From positions 129,336,295 through 129,400,294 of the forward strand of contig CM060977.1 in assembly GCA_030765065.1 (NCBI GenBank): 64,000 nucleotides of DNA. The letters are read 5' to 3'. Below are positions 22,911 to 33,926 of this stretch, piece after piece. This DNA is from Deroplatys truncata (lineage: Eukaryota; Arthropoda; Insecta; Mantodea; Mantidae). A model generated the notes under the pieces. That model saw nothing but the letters and a program-made list of their open reading frames with translations, had not been told where the DNA came from and did no database searches. The stretch's first letter is position 1. Every line of letters starts with the position of its first letter. Both the position numbers and the translations under genes were made by a program.

Positions 22911-23500
22911 CATGCATAAAAAGTGGCCCATTCTCCTAGATCTCCATAGTGTTTTTCCACCATCCGGTACCAAACTTTTGACTCCACACGGTATCGGTTC
23001 TCCATGTGAGTGGCCTGGAAAACAATATAGGGACACACAAACTAACCAATGAACAATGCTTACAGTTTATGTGGGATGAAAGAGTTTAATTACGATTGGA
23101 ACACAAGGAAGGGCTATACCTATTACAAAATGTCGACATTCTAGAGGAAGGTGTGAAGAATCATTTGCATGTGAGGTTAAACTAAATGATTGCTACCACA
23201 TTTACATATATGAGAGCTTTCATCAGCGATATGGAGACGAACGTCAAGTTATTGCCACCATTAAACAGCAATAAGAATACAGACATAAAGAAAACCTTAG
23301 TGCAGTATGAAAATATAAGGTTTAAGTTGCAATGTTACCCTTCGGCAGTTCGCTATACTTTGGGGGAGGTAAAGTATCCTGCCAATCCAGTGGCTAGAAT
23401 TAGGCTCGGAAAACAGAGATGGTCACGCTGGTAGGAGGTGGGACTAGATTTTGTCAGCACATCTTCATTCTATTGTGAGCCACTTTTTATGCACGCCTGT
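22911..23500. mobile_element. Candidate MITE with mariner-like ends
   Basis: GCATAAAAAGTGGCCCA at 22914-22930 is matched in inverted orientation by TGAGCCACTTTTTATGC at about 23477-23493, one mismatch in 17. The enclosed 560 bases hold an 82-codon frame without recognised domain. The same end motif (GGGCCACTTTTATGTGCGCC) closes the mariner relic near 39.44 kb. No clear TA duplication was seen, so boundaries are provisional. Confidence 0.5.
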
Positions 23501-24464
23501 ATACACCACCAATATCTCAACTCCTCGCTAGAAATGTATGCAGCGAATGAATGTGCAATTTTTACCTTAATACTGTGAAGTAATTCCGGCGACACCATCA
23601 GCGCCTTCACGTCACGTAAAGCATGAAGAGGGGGACGTAGAACAGGATGGTCTCGAGAGGGTTACAGGTTGCGGTAGCTGGAACGGTGGTGAAAGGGTGA
23701 CATTACCAGACATGTAATTTCTGTTGCCAATGTTTCTAAACTTTAATCTAACTAATATAAACTAATCTTAATTTGAAAGTGAAAGAATAAACCAGCTTGT
23801 GGGTTTACGTAAATGACGGAAAAAGTGCCGCGGTGCATCTTCAAAGCGCTTAGCGCCTAGTCAAGGTTGCAAATTAACATTATATACATTTAAAGAACAG
23901 ACCAGCAGAGAGTCTTACTAGGCAAGTGGTTTAAATACTCGACAAAATGTTGATTAGTGTCTAGCTGGTAACTGACGGAAGTGTATGTCAGCACAATTAT
24001 ATAACTCACCGACGTGTCGGACATGAAGTTATCTTTTACCCTAATCCTCGTGTCACCCAAACTCTGCTTATGACTCGCAAGAAATCTAAAGCCGATTTCC
24101 TGGAGTTATTCAAGTTTGCCCTGGATAGTTCAAACATTTAAAATTATATTCATCAAATCCTTTAAAGTAAGATTATAACCGTCATATCGTATCATATGGC
24201 ATCATGTTAAACAGGTACTTTCTCCTCCAAAGCTGACCTTTTTCGATTTTGTATCGTAACAATTTACCTTGATAAGCTTATAAGGGAGTTTACCGTTTAT
24301 GGAAAGTTTTAGGACTTAACACTTATTATTTTGCAAGTTCAACAAATACACCTCGTAGCACTCGGTAGTAAGCATAAGCTTAAACCGTGATGTTTTCCTT
24401 ACCACTTCGAATTTCTAACTATCACTGGAATGCCCATCAATTGTTTTCAAAGAGCTCCATGTGT
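23501..24464. other. Nothing recognised
   Basis: Intergenic sequence without supported features. Confidence 0.35.
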
Positions 24465-24471
24465 GTAGTCG

Positions 24472-25330
24472 CAGAGACCGGAAGTTTAAGCATTATAAAT
24501 CATTAATATAAGCAGGTAAAAAGGTATTATCTCGTAGCTAAAATAGGCAGGAAAAAGGCATTATAAATACTAAAACAAGCAATGAAAGGTAATTAGAAAA
24601 AAATCCATGTAGATTACACTATTCAATAACTCGGTCGTCATATTTTAAAGCACTTCAACGTTTTAAATAAAATGCTAGTGTTGTAATTGACACAAAAATG
24701 AAATAGTTTTTTTAAAAAGACCTGTGTATTGCAATGCTTTATTTGTTGCACATGACAACCAAATGCTTTTTATAAGTTGAGTTTTGGGTCATGTTGAGTC
24801 TCTTGTCAGATAACACATTTTTCATATGAGAAAATGACCTTTCAACATCAACAGAGGTTATTGGAGCAAATCTAAAACATAGCAACATTGTAGGATCCAT
24901 TTCAACTGCAACAGAATAGTTACCTTGTAGATTTTTTAAAATATTTATATGTTTATTCAGATCACAATTTTTCGATAACACTTTGTTGCACTTTTCGCTA
25001 ACTAATGAACCCTATTGAACGTCTATGTTGTCTGCAACTTAAAGAGAATGATATACATTCGGCGAACTAACTTACATTGCCACGGACTAACGGTTATTGA
25101 AATAAAATGTACCTGAGGGAAATGTTTAATAAATAATAGATAATAATGAAATAAAGGCAACAAAAAATATTTATTTCGTAAAATAGTCCTTTGTATTTAA
25201 AAAGGCAGAAAAAGGCAACATAAAACTGCGGCATTTCAATCACAAAGATATAATTAATACAGATTCACGTTCAAATTGAAGATAGATTTGACACATTTAA
25301 AAAGGCGTTCTGCCTAAGTTCCGGTCCCTG
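24472..25330 (-). mobile_element. Deleted hAT element with target duplication
   Basis: The ends CAGAGACCGGAAGTTTA and, inverted, CAGGGACCGGAACTTAG form hAT-type terminal inverted repeats. They are flanked by GTAGTCGC (24465-24472, sharing the C) and GTAATCGC (25331-25338), an eight-base duplication with one mismatch, as hAT elements make. At 859 bases it is far too short for the whole element (2.5-5 kb) and keeps only the end of the transposase. Confidence 0.8.
24739..24981 (-). pseudogene. hAT transposase C-terminal dimerisation domain remnant
   Basis: The 80-residue frame holds FAPITSVDVERSFSHMKNVL (residues 38-57) then SDKRLNMT and KKHLVVMCNK. This is the conserved hAT dimerisation motif, in which the S-x-x-VERSFS core and L-S-x-x-R spacing are typical. 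The DDE core and BED finger are absent. The frame starts inside the element and runs to a stop 740 bases before its right boundary, consistent with an internal deletion that left the last exon-like part. Confidence 0.85.
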
Positions 25331-25338
25331 GTAATCGC

Positions 25339-26360
25339 TAATAATTTTCTTGCCAATGAATTCCTTTACAATTTCAAATACGTCTTAAAACGAGTCATTA
25401 ACGTGGATTATACTATAACCGCAATGTAGGGAAGCGCTCTCAATTTAAGCCGAAAAGAAGATGGAATATTTTGAAACCGTCGATGTAACTACAAAGTGCT
25501 AGAGAGATGTCGCTACATCACTCGAGGCAAGAATAAAACATGAGTTTTATGCATGCAGTTTAATCATGTATTTAGCTCGAAGCTCAGCACATCACCGAAA
25601 GAAAAAAAAAGAGGCAATTTGTTTAAATTTCAGTGAAGCAATGGAATGGAAAATACTCTCCACAGTGCCACGTTATATGTAAAATGGCCGTCGGCAAAAC
25701 GATATAGCATGGACATTACTCTTCGAACTGCAAAATCAACTTACCTGCAATCATCCAATTTGTGAAACTGTACGTGTACATATGGCCAGCAGACATGGGG
25801 AAGGAGGCAGTTATGACGTCAGCAGGGAAGGCAAATCACGCAAAACAAACATCAGTCAAAAATTAATCCTCCACTCGCTTTCAGAAATTCTGTAAAGGAA
25901 ATGGTTAAGCAGAACGTAGAGTTTTGTTTGAGATGGAAGTGTACACAAAGGTAGTTCCATCTCTATTGTTTAAACAACCGACTGAAAAACAAACACACCG
26001 AGGGCTTAGGCCTCCTCTTTAATATGCATACATAGCGAATATTCAAGAATACGTTTCTGCGAATGCACAGATAAAAATATAAGGATTATAAAATCTGTAT
26101 ACAGGACGATCGGCTTTGCTCACGGGTAGATCAAGTAAAGGATTTCTCAACTTTGCATGAATAACGTTTGGATATCTATGGCGTGGAATATTGCGTGGGA
26201 TAGATATCGAAAAACATCATCCTATAGTCAGTATCTCGCTGCACGTTTAAAATATATCATACTACTCCTAGTAAGTACTCCTTTGTTATCACCGAATAGA
26301 AGCCAAGAGTTTAAAAAATCCTTGAAAACATTTGTGGTAATGCATTTTGAGGCAAGTTTT
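25339..26360. other. Nothing recognised
   Basis: AT-rich spacer without a supported feature. Confidence 0.35.
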
Positions 26361-26485
26361 ACTTTCCTTAGCACGTACATAGTAGGTATAGAAGATATTG
26401 CAACCTGCCCAAAAATATCGAGATTTCAACGGAAATACATGTTTTTCTGTCCCCTGAATCCAAAAAGGCAGTTAGAGAAAAATGA

Positions 26486-26521
<36 letters not shown>

Positions 26522-26621
26522 CAGCATAACTCAAGAACAGAAAGTTCGGATATAATAAACTTGGTTTTTAGATTAGTACGGCCCAAAAATGCAACAAAAA
26601 GTTTAAGAAAATCCCCACACC
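26361..26621 (+). repeat. R1 repeat, 5' third only
   Basis: Begins CTTAGCACGTACATAGTAGG and contains a pure GT tract of about 17 units at 26487-26519 in the place where other copies have a short one. It stops after AAAATCCCCACACCC and abuts the next copy head-on. Confidence 0.8.
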
Positions 26622-27253
26622 CAACTGGTTGCTATGTGGAGTGTTCCATTCTCTTTGCAATACCAGGGAAAAAAAATAACGAATTCCCATTTGAGACAAA
26701 GTATAAGTATTGGAAAATTTAAGAAAATAACAAGCAATATTCGAAAATGGTTCACTCAACAACAAAAATGTATGACAAATTGTGAATTTTAACGTGATCT
26801 ACATTTTTTGTGTAGTAAAATTTATCTATCTCTTATGGTTTACCAGTTCTGCAAAAGTCGTACACAATGAAGAATACTTTTGGAAGCATTCCCAGAAAAT
26901 TCAAGATAGACATTTTATGTCATGAAGGTATCTTAAGTATATGATATTTTAATCAAAATCGTTAGAGCCATATTTGAGAAAATTAAAATTCTCGAAAAAT
27001 TTTCCATGTAAAGGGTAATCTGGGGTGGGGAATTTTCTTGAAAACCTTCGCGTCGCATCTTTGGAAGATACTGAACCTAAACACAAAGTTTGGTGTTTAT
27101 CCGACTGTTGGTTTCTGAGTTATGCTGTTCACAAACAGGCACACACGGACATGTTTCAAAAATACTTCAAACATGTATTTACTGTGAAATCTCGCTATTG
27201 AATTTTGGGTGGAATGCAATACTTCCCCTGCTTACTACACGTAGTAGAGAAAG
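26622..27253 (-). repeat. R1 repeat, subfamily A, partial
   Basis: Reverse copy from GGTTGCTATGTGGAGTGTTC to TTACTACACGTAGTAGAGAA. About 220 bases of its 3' end are missing where it meets the oppositely oriented fragment at 26621, so the junction is probably a rearrangement. Confidence 0.85.
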
Positions 27254-28097
27254 TGAAAAAGAGTCGATTGGAGCATTCATTTGGTAATCAAAGACCTAAT
27301 TCCAGAGAAAAGCTTGGTGAGCCCCGTACATCACACCTCAAACCGAACATGTGGATTCGCCTCTGCGGTTAATTCCAATGAAGTACGACGATCACTCTTC
27401 TTCCCTCAGAGCTCGGTTGTAAAGTGCCTTCAATTTGATCGTTAAGCATTTCACGCAAACTGACGTCACTTACGGGCAGTCCTTTGTGCGTAGGAAAGCA
27501 GCTTAGCCGTTTGTTTCCCTTATAAACGTGAAGCTTAGATTGGCTTGTACTATATTTCAAATAGACGAACGAGAGCAAAATGGAATATATAATATTTGTT
27601 ACGTAGAATTACGAAAAGAGTGTTTAGAGTTATTATCGCCAAGAATTGGTTGGTTAATTCCTTGCTTACAATGCTGAGCTGAGCGAAGGTCTAACAGGAC
27701 AAGAGCCGGAGCCAAAGTCCCAGTTCTATACCCAGGGTTCAGCGCCAACCAAGTGGTTCTCCAAACCGTGGGGGTTTCCCATGAGGCCAATATCTTGTTT
27801 TCTAAGAGCCCTCCCGCTTACGCGGAGATGGAAGTGGATACGTCAATTACGCGCGTCATACCAAAAGGGAGACCACCGATAACCTCGGTAGGGCCAACAG
27901 CATTCTAGCAAGCCATCTTACCGGCTATCCAGGTCGGTACCGAAGGACATTGAAGCGTCTCACAACCCCGCTATATGGAAACCCGCACAGACGTACCCAA
28001 TCTCCCATGGGTATCGGTAACCATTGCGCCGTCGAGACCAACCCAATCCGAAGAGCTCACCACCGGGAGGGGCTTGAAAAAAGAAACGTTATACAAT
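27254..28097. other. Unassigned
   Basis: Mixed-composition DNA. Short frames at 27369-27790 on the reverse strand have no recognised domain. Confidence 0.35.
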
Positions 28098-28340
28098 GCT
28101 TTTCTTCATACTGTGGCCACCGCACAGCTGCTCGCAAGCCTGTCACCGCAGCTCGGACTACCGCCGAAACAGTTGTGTCACCGCAACCGCCTCACAATTA
28201 CAATTACAATGATAATACGTACATACTTATCAGAAAAGATGTTGGAAATGTCCTCCTTCTCTGTCCACATATTTCTGGTCTTCTCAGAAATTTTCATTCA
28301 CAATTGTTCAATATCTGAAACTGGATGAATTTCTCACCAG
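28098..28340 (+). repeat. CpG-rich dispersed repeat D, copy 1
   Basis: Shares CATACTGTGGCCACCGCACA, CTCGGACTACCGCCGAAACA, a TTACAATTACAATGATAATA block and AGAAATTTTCATTCACAATT with copies at 53.3 and 56.9 kb. It is interrupted by an R1 insertion at 28350 and seems to resume at about 29003 with TTCTTACAATATATGGGGTT, matching copy 2. Confidence 0.75.
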
Positions 28341-28349
28341 ATATGTTTA

Positions 28350-28995
28350 CTTTCTCTACCACGTATAGTAGATAGGGAAAGCATTGTATTCCACTCAAAA
28401 ATTCCAAACCGAGATTTCAGTTCAGATGTTTTGAGGCCGACTGAATCCAATAAACACTTTTAGCAAAATATCCGTGTGCGATTCTGTGTTCTCTAAACAG
28501 CCTAACTTAAAAAACGAGAAGTCGGATATATACCAAACTTTGTATTTAGGTTCAGTATCTTTCAAAGATCCAACACTAATATTTTCAAGAAAATCCCACA
28601 CCCAGACTACCTTTTACATGGGTTCTTTTTTGGAAGATTTTGATATGCTCAAAACTGGCTTTAACGATTTTGATTAAAATATCACATGTTTAAGATACTT
28701 TTATGACAAATAAAACGTATATCTTGAATTTTCTAGTAATGCTCCCAAACGGTCTTCTTTCTAAAGGGCTTTTGTATAACTGGTAAACCGTAAGAGATAG
28801 ACAAAATTTTTGTACACTAAGAATTCAGATATCGTTAAAACACACATTTTATGTCATATAATTTTTCGTTGTGGAATGAACCATTTCCAAGATATTCCTT
28901 CTGCAAATGTTTATCTCGATTAACGTGTAAAATTTAAGAGTTTGTAAAAATAGTTTGTACAAGAGTATAGAAAGTCATATGAGTGTAACACTTCA
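28350..28995 (+). repeat. R1 repeat, subfamily A, inserted in repeat D
   Basis: Runs from CTTTCTCTACCACGTATAGT to GAGTGTAACACTTCA. The flanks ATATGTTTA (28341-28349) and TATGTGTTT (28996-29004) look like a slightly decayed target duplication of eight or nine bases. The copy lacks about 190 bases of the right-hand middle. Confidence 0.85.
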
Positions 28996-29002
28996 TATGT
29001 GT

Positions 29003-29500
29003 TTTTAGTTCTTACAATATATGGGGTTTGCTAAAGAGACCGGTCACTTTTAGTTTAATCGAGTGTACATACAATAGATGGCGTGCCTATGCCGCTATGA
29101 CCAAATACATGGATGCATTTATAAATTTGTATTTGAAACCTATTTTATTTAAACGTATGTCTTCACGGTTGTTTTACAAATATTACCCTCTACCTTTCTC
29201 GTGAATTTATTTTTGTGAAATTAGAATATTTTTACCTAGCGTAAGTAGTATTTATTAGAGACAGATTCACTTGACACGTGGCACCTCCTACTAGCAGGAA
29301 GACAACACGACAGCACTAAGACTCCCATTGATTTATGATCTTGGGACACTCCGGGAGAGACATTCAGGGCTACTCTGTAACGTTTTGCTAAGGCTTAATA
29401 AATTTTTAAAGCCGCTAACCAATTGTTACGTCTGCATTCTGTAACTTCGTAGCAAATCAAAATGTTGTTAAGATTAAAGATTTTTCTGTTGAACGCAACA
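29003..29500. other. End of repeat D and unassigned DNA
   Basis: The first 30-50 bases complete repeat D. The rest shows no recognised feature. Confidence 0.4.
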
Positions 29501-29650
29501 AACTCCGAGCTTATCTGCCTTAGACTCAAGAGGTTCCGAATTGGAATCTCGGATAGGGTGAGTTAGCTGGGTAAGGTATTTTCCAGATTTTCCCTTATCC
29601 TGAAAAGAGAATGTCGGGTAACTTCAAGCTGTATGGAATCCGGGCTCATT
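29501..29650 (+). repeat. SINE-like fragment
   Basis: GAGGTTCCGAATTGGAATCT resembles a B box, followed by GGTATTTTCCAGATTTTCCC, similar to the body motif after the head of other SINEs in the window. Weakly supported. Confidence 0.4.
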
Positions 29651-29751
29651 TGAGTATAATTTCATCCATTTATCGTCTGATATATGCCACCGGGTTAACG
29701 GACATTAAACGTAAAGCAAAACAAGAAATTATATATGTACACATACTCGTG

Positions 29752-30240
29752 AACGTAAGTAAACACCGGGCGCTTTATCAGAAGATAACTAGAAGCTTCT
29801 GAAAGCTCTTGCCCCTTCCTCCAGGAAGTGTATCGAAATAGTTCTAGAACGTTCGAGAACCTTGTGAAAAGGTTCCACTGACTATACAAGCGAGCGCTCT
29901 CGCGGGCAGTCAGTATGAGTGGAGTTGCGAGAGAGTTGTTGAGTCAGCGAGTGTGTTTCGGATGCGACATCAAGAGGATTCTCCGAGCGAGTTGGTGACG
30001 GCTGCTGTGACATGAAACGAGTGCTACTGAGGAGCGACGGTTTGTGGAGGTCTTGTGTTCGACTCCCGAGTAAAGTGAACCAACCGTCCGGCGTGAAAAG
30101 GCAGTGTCACGAAGAAATGAAGTGACGGATAATTGAACTAGTTCACCTTAGTGAAGCGAATTCCTAGTGAACTTGAACTAGATAAGGACTTAGAACAGTA
30201 ACAATATGAGCTTAGGAAGTGACAGAAAAAAACTAGACAA
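29752..30240 (+). promoter_or_regulatory. Heat-shock-type promoter and 5' leader, copy 2
   Basis: Better preserved than copy 1. The distal element AGAAGCTTCTGAAAG is at 29791-29805. The proximal array GTTCTAGAACGTTCGAGAAC at 29841-29860 is four perfect alternating nTTCn/nGAAn units, continuing as imperfect CTTGTGAAAA. The TATA box TATACAAG is at 29883. The arthropod initiator TCAGTA has its A at 29912, 29 bases after the first T of the TATA box. The leader then aligns with copy 1 through TCCGAGCGAGTTGGTGACG, GGAGCGACGG, TGTTCGACTCC and CTTAGTGAAG to a common GTGACAG near 30220. No heat-shock coding region follows in any frame. Confidence 0.7.
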
Positions 30241-30784
30241 AGTCACAATATATTGAAATATTTCTGTGTAATACACTTTATAGGCGACTGAGTCTTCAAC
30301 AGGAATTTCAGTATTTTAATCCAATATTTAGGAGTCTGACACGAATTCCATTATATACCTAATAAGAAATGGCAATTTCCTTACTTGCATCGAAACTTCT
30401 ACGCGTTGTCGTAAACATACCCTGTATATTGAACCGTCATGAACAATGCTTTATAAGGTGCCTGTCCCTAGAGGCACGCAGAGATAAGACATCGCAAAGA
30501 GAAAATTTATATACAGGATATTTTGACTTTGAAGGCTTGAGAGCTTAGGAATCAATATTTGCTTCTCATAGATGCTACATATATGTTCTGTAGTCTGTGC
30601 GCATAGACTGCTGTGCACTGTGCTGTGAACCAGTAAATAATCTCTTGAATCTCAAAGCGTCATGACAGTCTTCCTTGTCCATGTCTGTGACTGACATACT
30701 GGATTTAGTGAACTGTGCATTACATTCCCATCTGCACGTGAACTTTGTTATCCCAAGTAGGGCGGACGGGATAATCAAAAAAAT
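30241..30784. other. Unassigned
   Basis: Would be the transcribed region if promoter copy 2 works. Only an 83-codon reverse-strand frame of no recognised family is present. Confidence 0.35.
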
Positions 30785-31539
30785 CTGATGTGTTACTCTC
30801 ACATGACTTTCTCTACTCTTGTACAAACTATTCTTACAAACTATTCTTACAAACGCTTATTCTCCATATGCTTCATGTTAATCGAGAAGTTAATCTTATT
30901 CCTAATTTTCTTGAAGATGCAAGGGGAATTGGTAGGCTTTAAGCGATAGTCAAATATTTTAAGATCTGATTGCTATGTCTCTTTGCATTACCAGGACAAA
31001 AAAAAATGAATAACTAATTCCCATTTGAGAAAAAGTACAAGTATTGGAAAATTTAAGGGAATAACAAGCAATATCTCGAAAGTGGTTCACTCAACAACAA
31101 AAAAATGTATACGACATAAATTTTTAACGCGATCTACATTTTTTGTGTAGTAAAATTTTGTCTATCTCTTATGGTTTACTAGCTATGCAAAAGTCATTCG
31201 CAATGAAGAAAATTCAATATATATATTTTATTTCTCATGAAAGTATCTTAAATATTTGATATTTTAGTCAACATGTTACGAAAAATGTTCTATGTAAAGG
31301 GTAATCTGGGGTGGGGGATTTTCTTGAAAACCTTCGTGCCGCAACTCTGGAGGATACTGAACCTAAATACCAAGATTCGTGTTTATCCGACTGTTCGTTT
31401 GTGAGTTATGCTGTTCAAAGACAGACACGCGCACGGACACGTTTCCAAAAATACTGTTTTTTGGATTCAGGAGGTATCAAAACATGTATTTCCGATGAAA
31501 TTCAATACTACCCCTACTTACTATACGTAGCAGAGATAG
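30785..31539 (-). repeat. R1 repeat, subfamily A
   Basis: Reverse copy from CTGATGTGTTACTCTCACAT to CGTAGCAGAGATAG. It contains a local duplication of ACTATTCTTACAA near 30828-30850 and small deletions elsewhere. Confidence 0.9.
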
Positions 31540-31546
31540 TAAAAAT

Positions 31547-32372
31547 CTTGTGATACATTCACATGACTTTCGCTACCCTTATCGTTTATGAGTGAGTATA
31601 CTAACTATTCTTACGAATACTTACTTTCTATCTACTTTATTTTATACAAATAAACATTTGCAGAAATAGCTACACATTTCGTTATAGAAACAAAGGATAT
31701 AACACTAGTCAAATGTTTAAGAAATGTGTGCTATATACTAGCATTAATTCCATACTCTTTCCATGCAGTCGCGAGAAAGTACTGAAAGTTGACAGGACTT
31801 CAAAAGAATGACTAAATAACAATTTTAATCATTAATGATATATCTCAGAAATGACTTATACCACAAATAAGTTACTTCAAATAAATTGTGTGTTTTGAAA
31901 GATCTACTTTTTTGTGGAGTACTTCTTCGTCTTTCTCTTAAAGTTCACCAGCTATACAGATTATTATATAAAATGTCTTCCGAATAAAGAGGACATTAAA
32001 GGTAACTTTCAGAAAATTCGATATATTCAATTTAGTTTTTTTAATATATAGTGTTTTAAACAAAATCGTTAACCATATTTCAGGAAATCAAAAATTTCGA
32101 AAAGTATTCTATGTAAAGGGTAGTTGGGGGTTGGGGGATTTTCTTTAAAATCTTTATGTAGCATTTTGGGAGATACGGTGCTATAAATACGAAGTTTGGT
32201 ACTTAACCGACTTCGTTTTCGAGTTATGCTGTTCACACTCACACACGGACACTTTTTTTTCTTTTTTTTTACTCAGGAGACCTCAGAACGTATATTTGCG
32301 GTGAATCTCAATGTAGAATTGTTTGTGGAATGCAATACCTTCTCTGCCCCCTGTGTACGTTACGTAGGTATA
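31547..32372 (-). repeat. R1 repeat, subfamily B
   Basis: Reverse copy from CTTGTGATACATTCACATGA to TACGTTACGTAGGTA. It has the B-type GAGTGAGTATACTAAC and AGTCGCGAGAAAGTACTGAA segments. It lies directly after the A copy in the same orientation, separated only by AAAAAT. Confidence 0.85.
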
Positions 32373-32749
32373 CAAGTCGGTCAATACACAGTGGGTACTA
32401 TAGGAACCAATTATTTCTCTTAAAATTTTCAAAAGAGATTAAAAAGTTTCACTAACTCTTTGTCACCATAATAATACTTATTACAATAACTTAAAGATTT
32501 GTTAAATAAGTTTGTGTAATATCCATAGTCTCTCGCATATTTAACTCTCGTAAGGGATGTATCTCTGGGGTTGCAGTTATTTGTGCAAAAAATATGAATA
32601 AACAAGTTTCCCAATTGCAACATTACAGGAATAGATAGGTTTCGTGTTAATATTAAACGTTTTTCTTAATTAGTCCCATATGATTAAAAAACGAAAAGCT
32701 ATATTAGACAAACGGATTTAAGGGGAGATAGGTCACTGAAATAACCAAA
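32373..32749. other. Unassigned
   Basis: No feature recognised between the R1 and LTR copies. Confidence 0.35.
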
Positions 32750-33622
32750 GTAGGAGTTGTATTGTAGTTCAACTGTTGGGGAGACGAACTTGAAGTAGTT
32801 GCAACCGCACGTATGGTACCCGGTAGCCTTCGTCCCAAATTTAAAAATATTAATTTTGTAATTTGACTGTTTCTTTAAATATTATATACTTATGTTTGCC
32901 TTGGCTGCGTCAGTATTATTGTTAGAGACATGGATTTCTTTGCAGGGAGCAGTGCGACTAAGAACGTAGGCTTACACAGATTATAATTTTTACTTCACTA
33001 CATTTATTAATACTTGACACAATTGAAATAACACTTCACTGATATGGAGAGCTGTGAGATTCTTTTATTAATTACTTGCACTTTTTAACACGTAAACTAT
33101 TTTTGTCTCACACTAATACGTATTAAATTTCTCAAGGACGCATCTCGCGTCCGGTTAAGAACACTGTCTACAACCAACTGACTTCTAAATTTGTAAATTT
33201 TGCTATATTTCAATTTTTGATTGGCTAATCCTACTCCAAAAGAATACCTTCATTTAAATAAAGCTTTTTCTGGTTGTTGATTAGCTATTTTTAAACTGTC
33301 TCAAAATTTACTTTATTGTTTCCAAGAATCACCAGTAACATTTCAACTATCAAATTCACTATTGCTTCAAGGTTACATCATTGTTACCTCATTGTTAGCA
33401 ACCTTTAACCTATTATTCTCAAAGCTCCTACATTATTAAATTACGTAATACATTCACATAACATTATTGAATATGTATACAATAACAAACATATACAATG
33501 ACTGTAATATATACTTTTAATATATTATTTCATACACATATTGCTTTAAGGCGGGCTATTATTATATTTTACATTTTATATAATTAGACTGAAATTATTT
33601 AAGTGTTAAAAATACTGCCTCA
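32750..33622 (-). mobile_element. Solo-LTR-like element, copy C3
   Basis: Reverse copy of the LTR family. The exact 5' end TGAGGCAGTATTTTTAACAC lies on the reverse strand at 33622. The 3' side stops about 40 bases short of the full length near GGAGTTGTATTGTAG. TATA and CCAAT box regions are present but worn. Confidence 0.75.
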
Positions 33623-33926
33623 CATTCTGCCTCCTAAACCAGGGTTTCCTATAGGCTAAAATCAAATCATGGACGTTCTCACTTCAATCTTTGACTAACG
33701 CCTCCTCAACAGTTTTTCCCCTGTTTATACAATCTTCGGTTCTGCCCTTAAAAATACGTTGCCAGTTTGTGCCAGAACAGCTTCTGTTACAACTTTATGT
33801 TTTCTTAACAAACTCAGCGAATGCAACTGATTGTAGCTGTGAAAGTTTTGCATTTACAACTCGCTTCTTCATAGTGTTACGAACTTACAAATATATTTAC
33901 CTGTTTCTTCTAGGTTTAAACATATA
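33623..33926. other. Unassigned
   Basis: A 78-codon frame at 33691 has no recognised domain. Nothing else seen. Confidence 0.35.
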
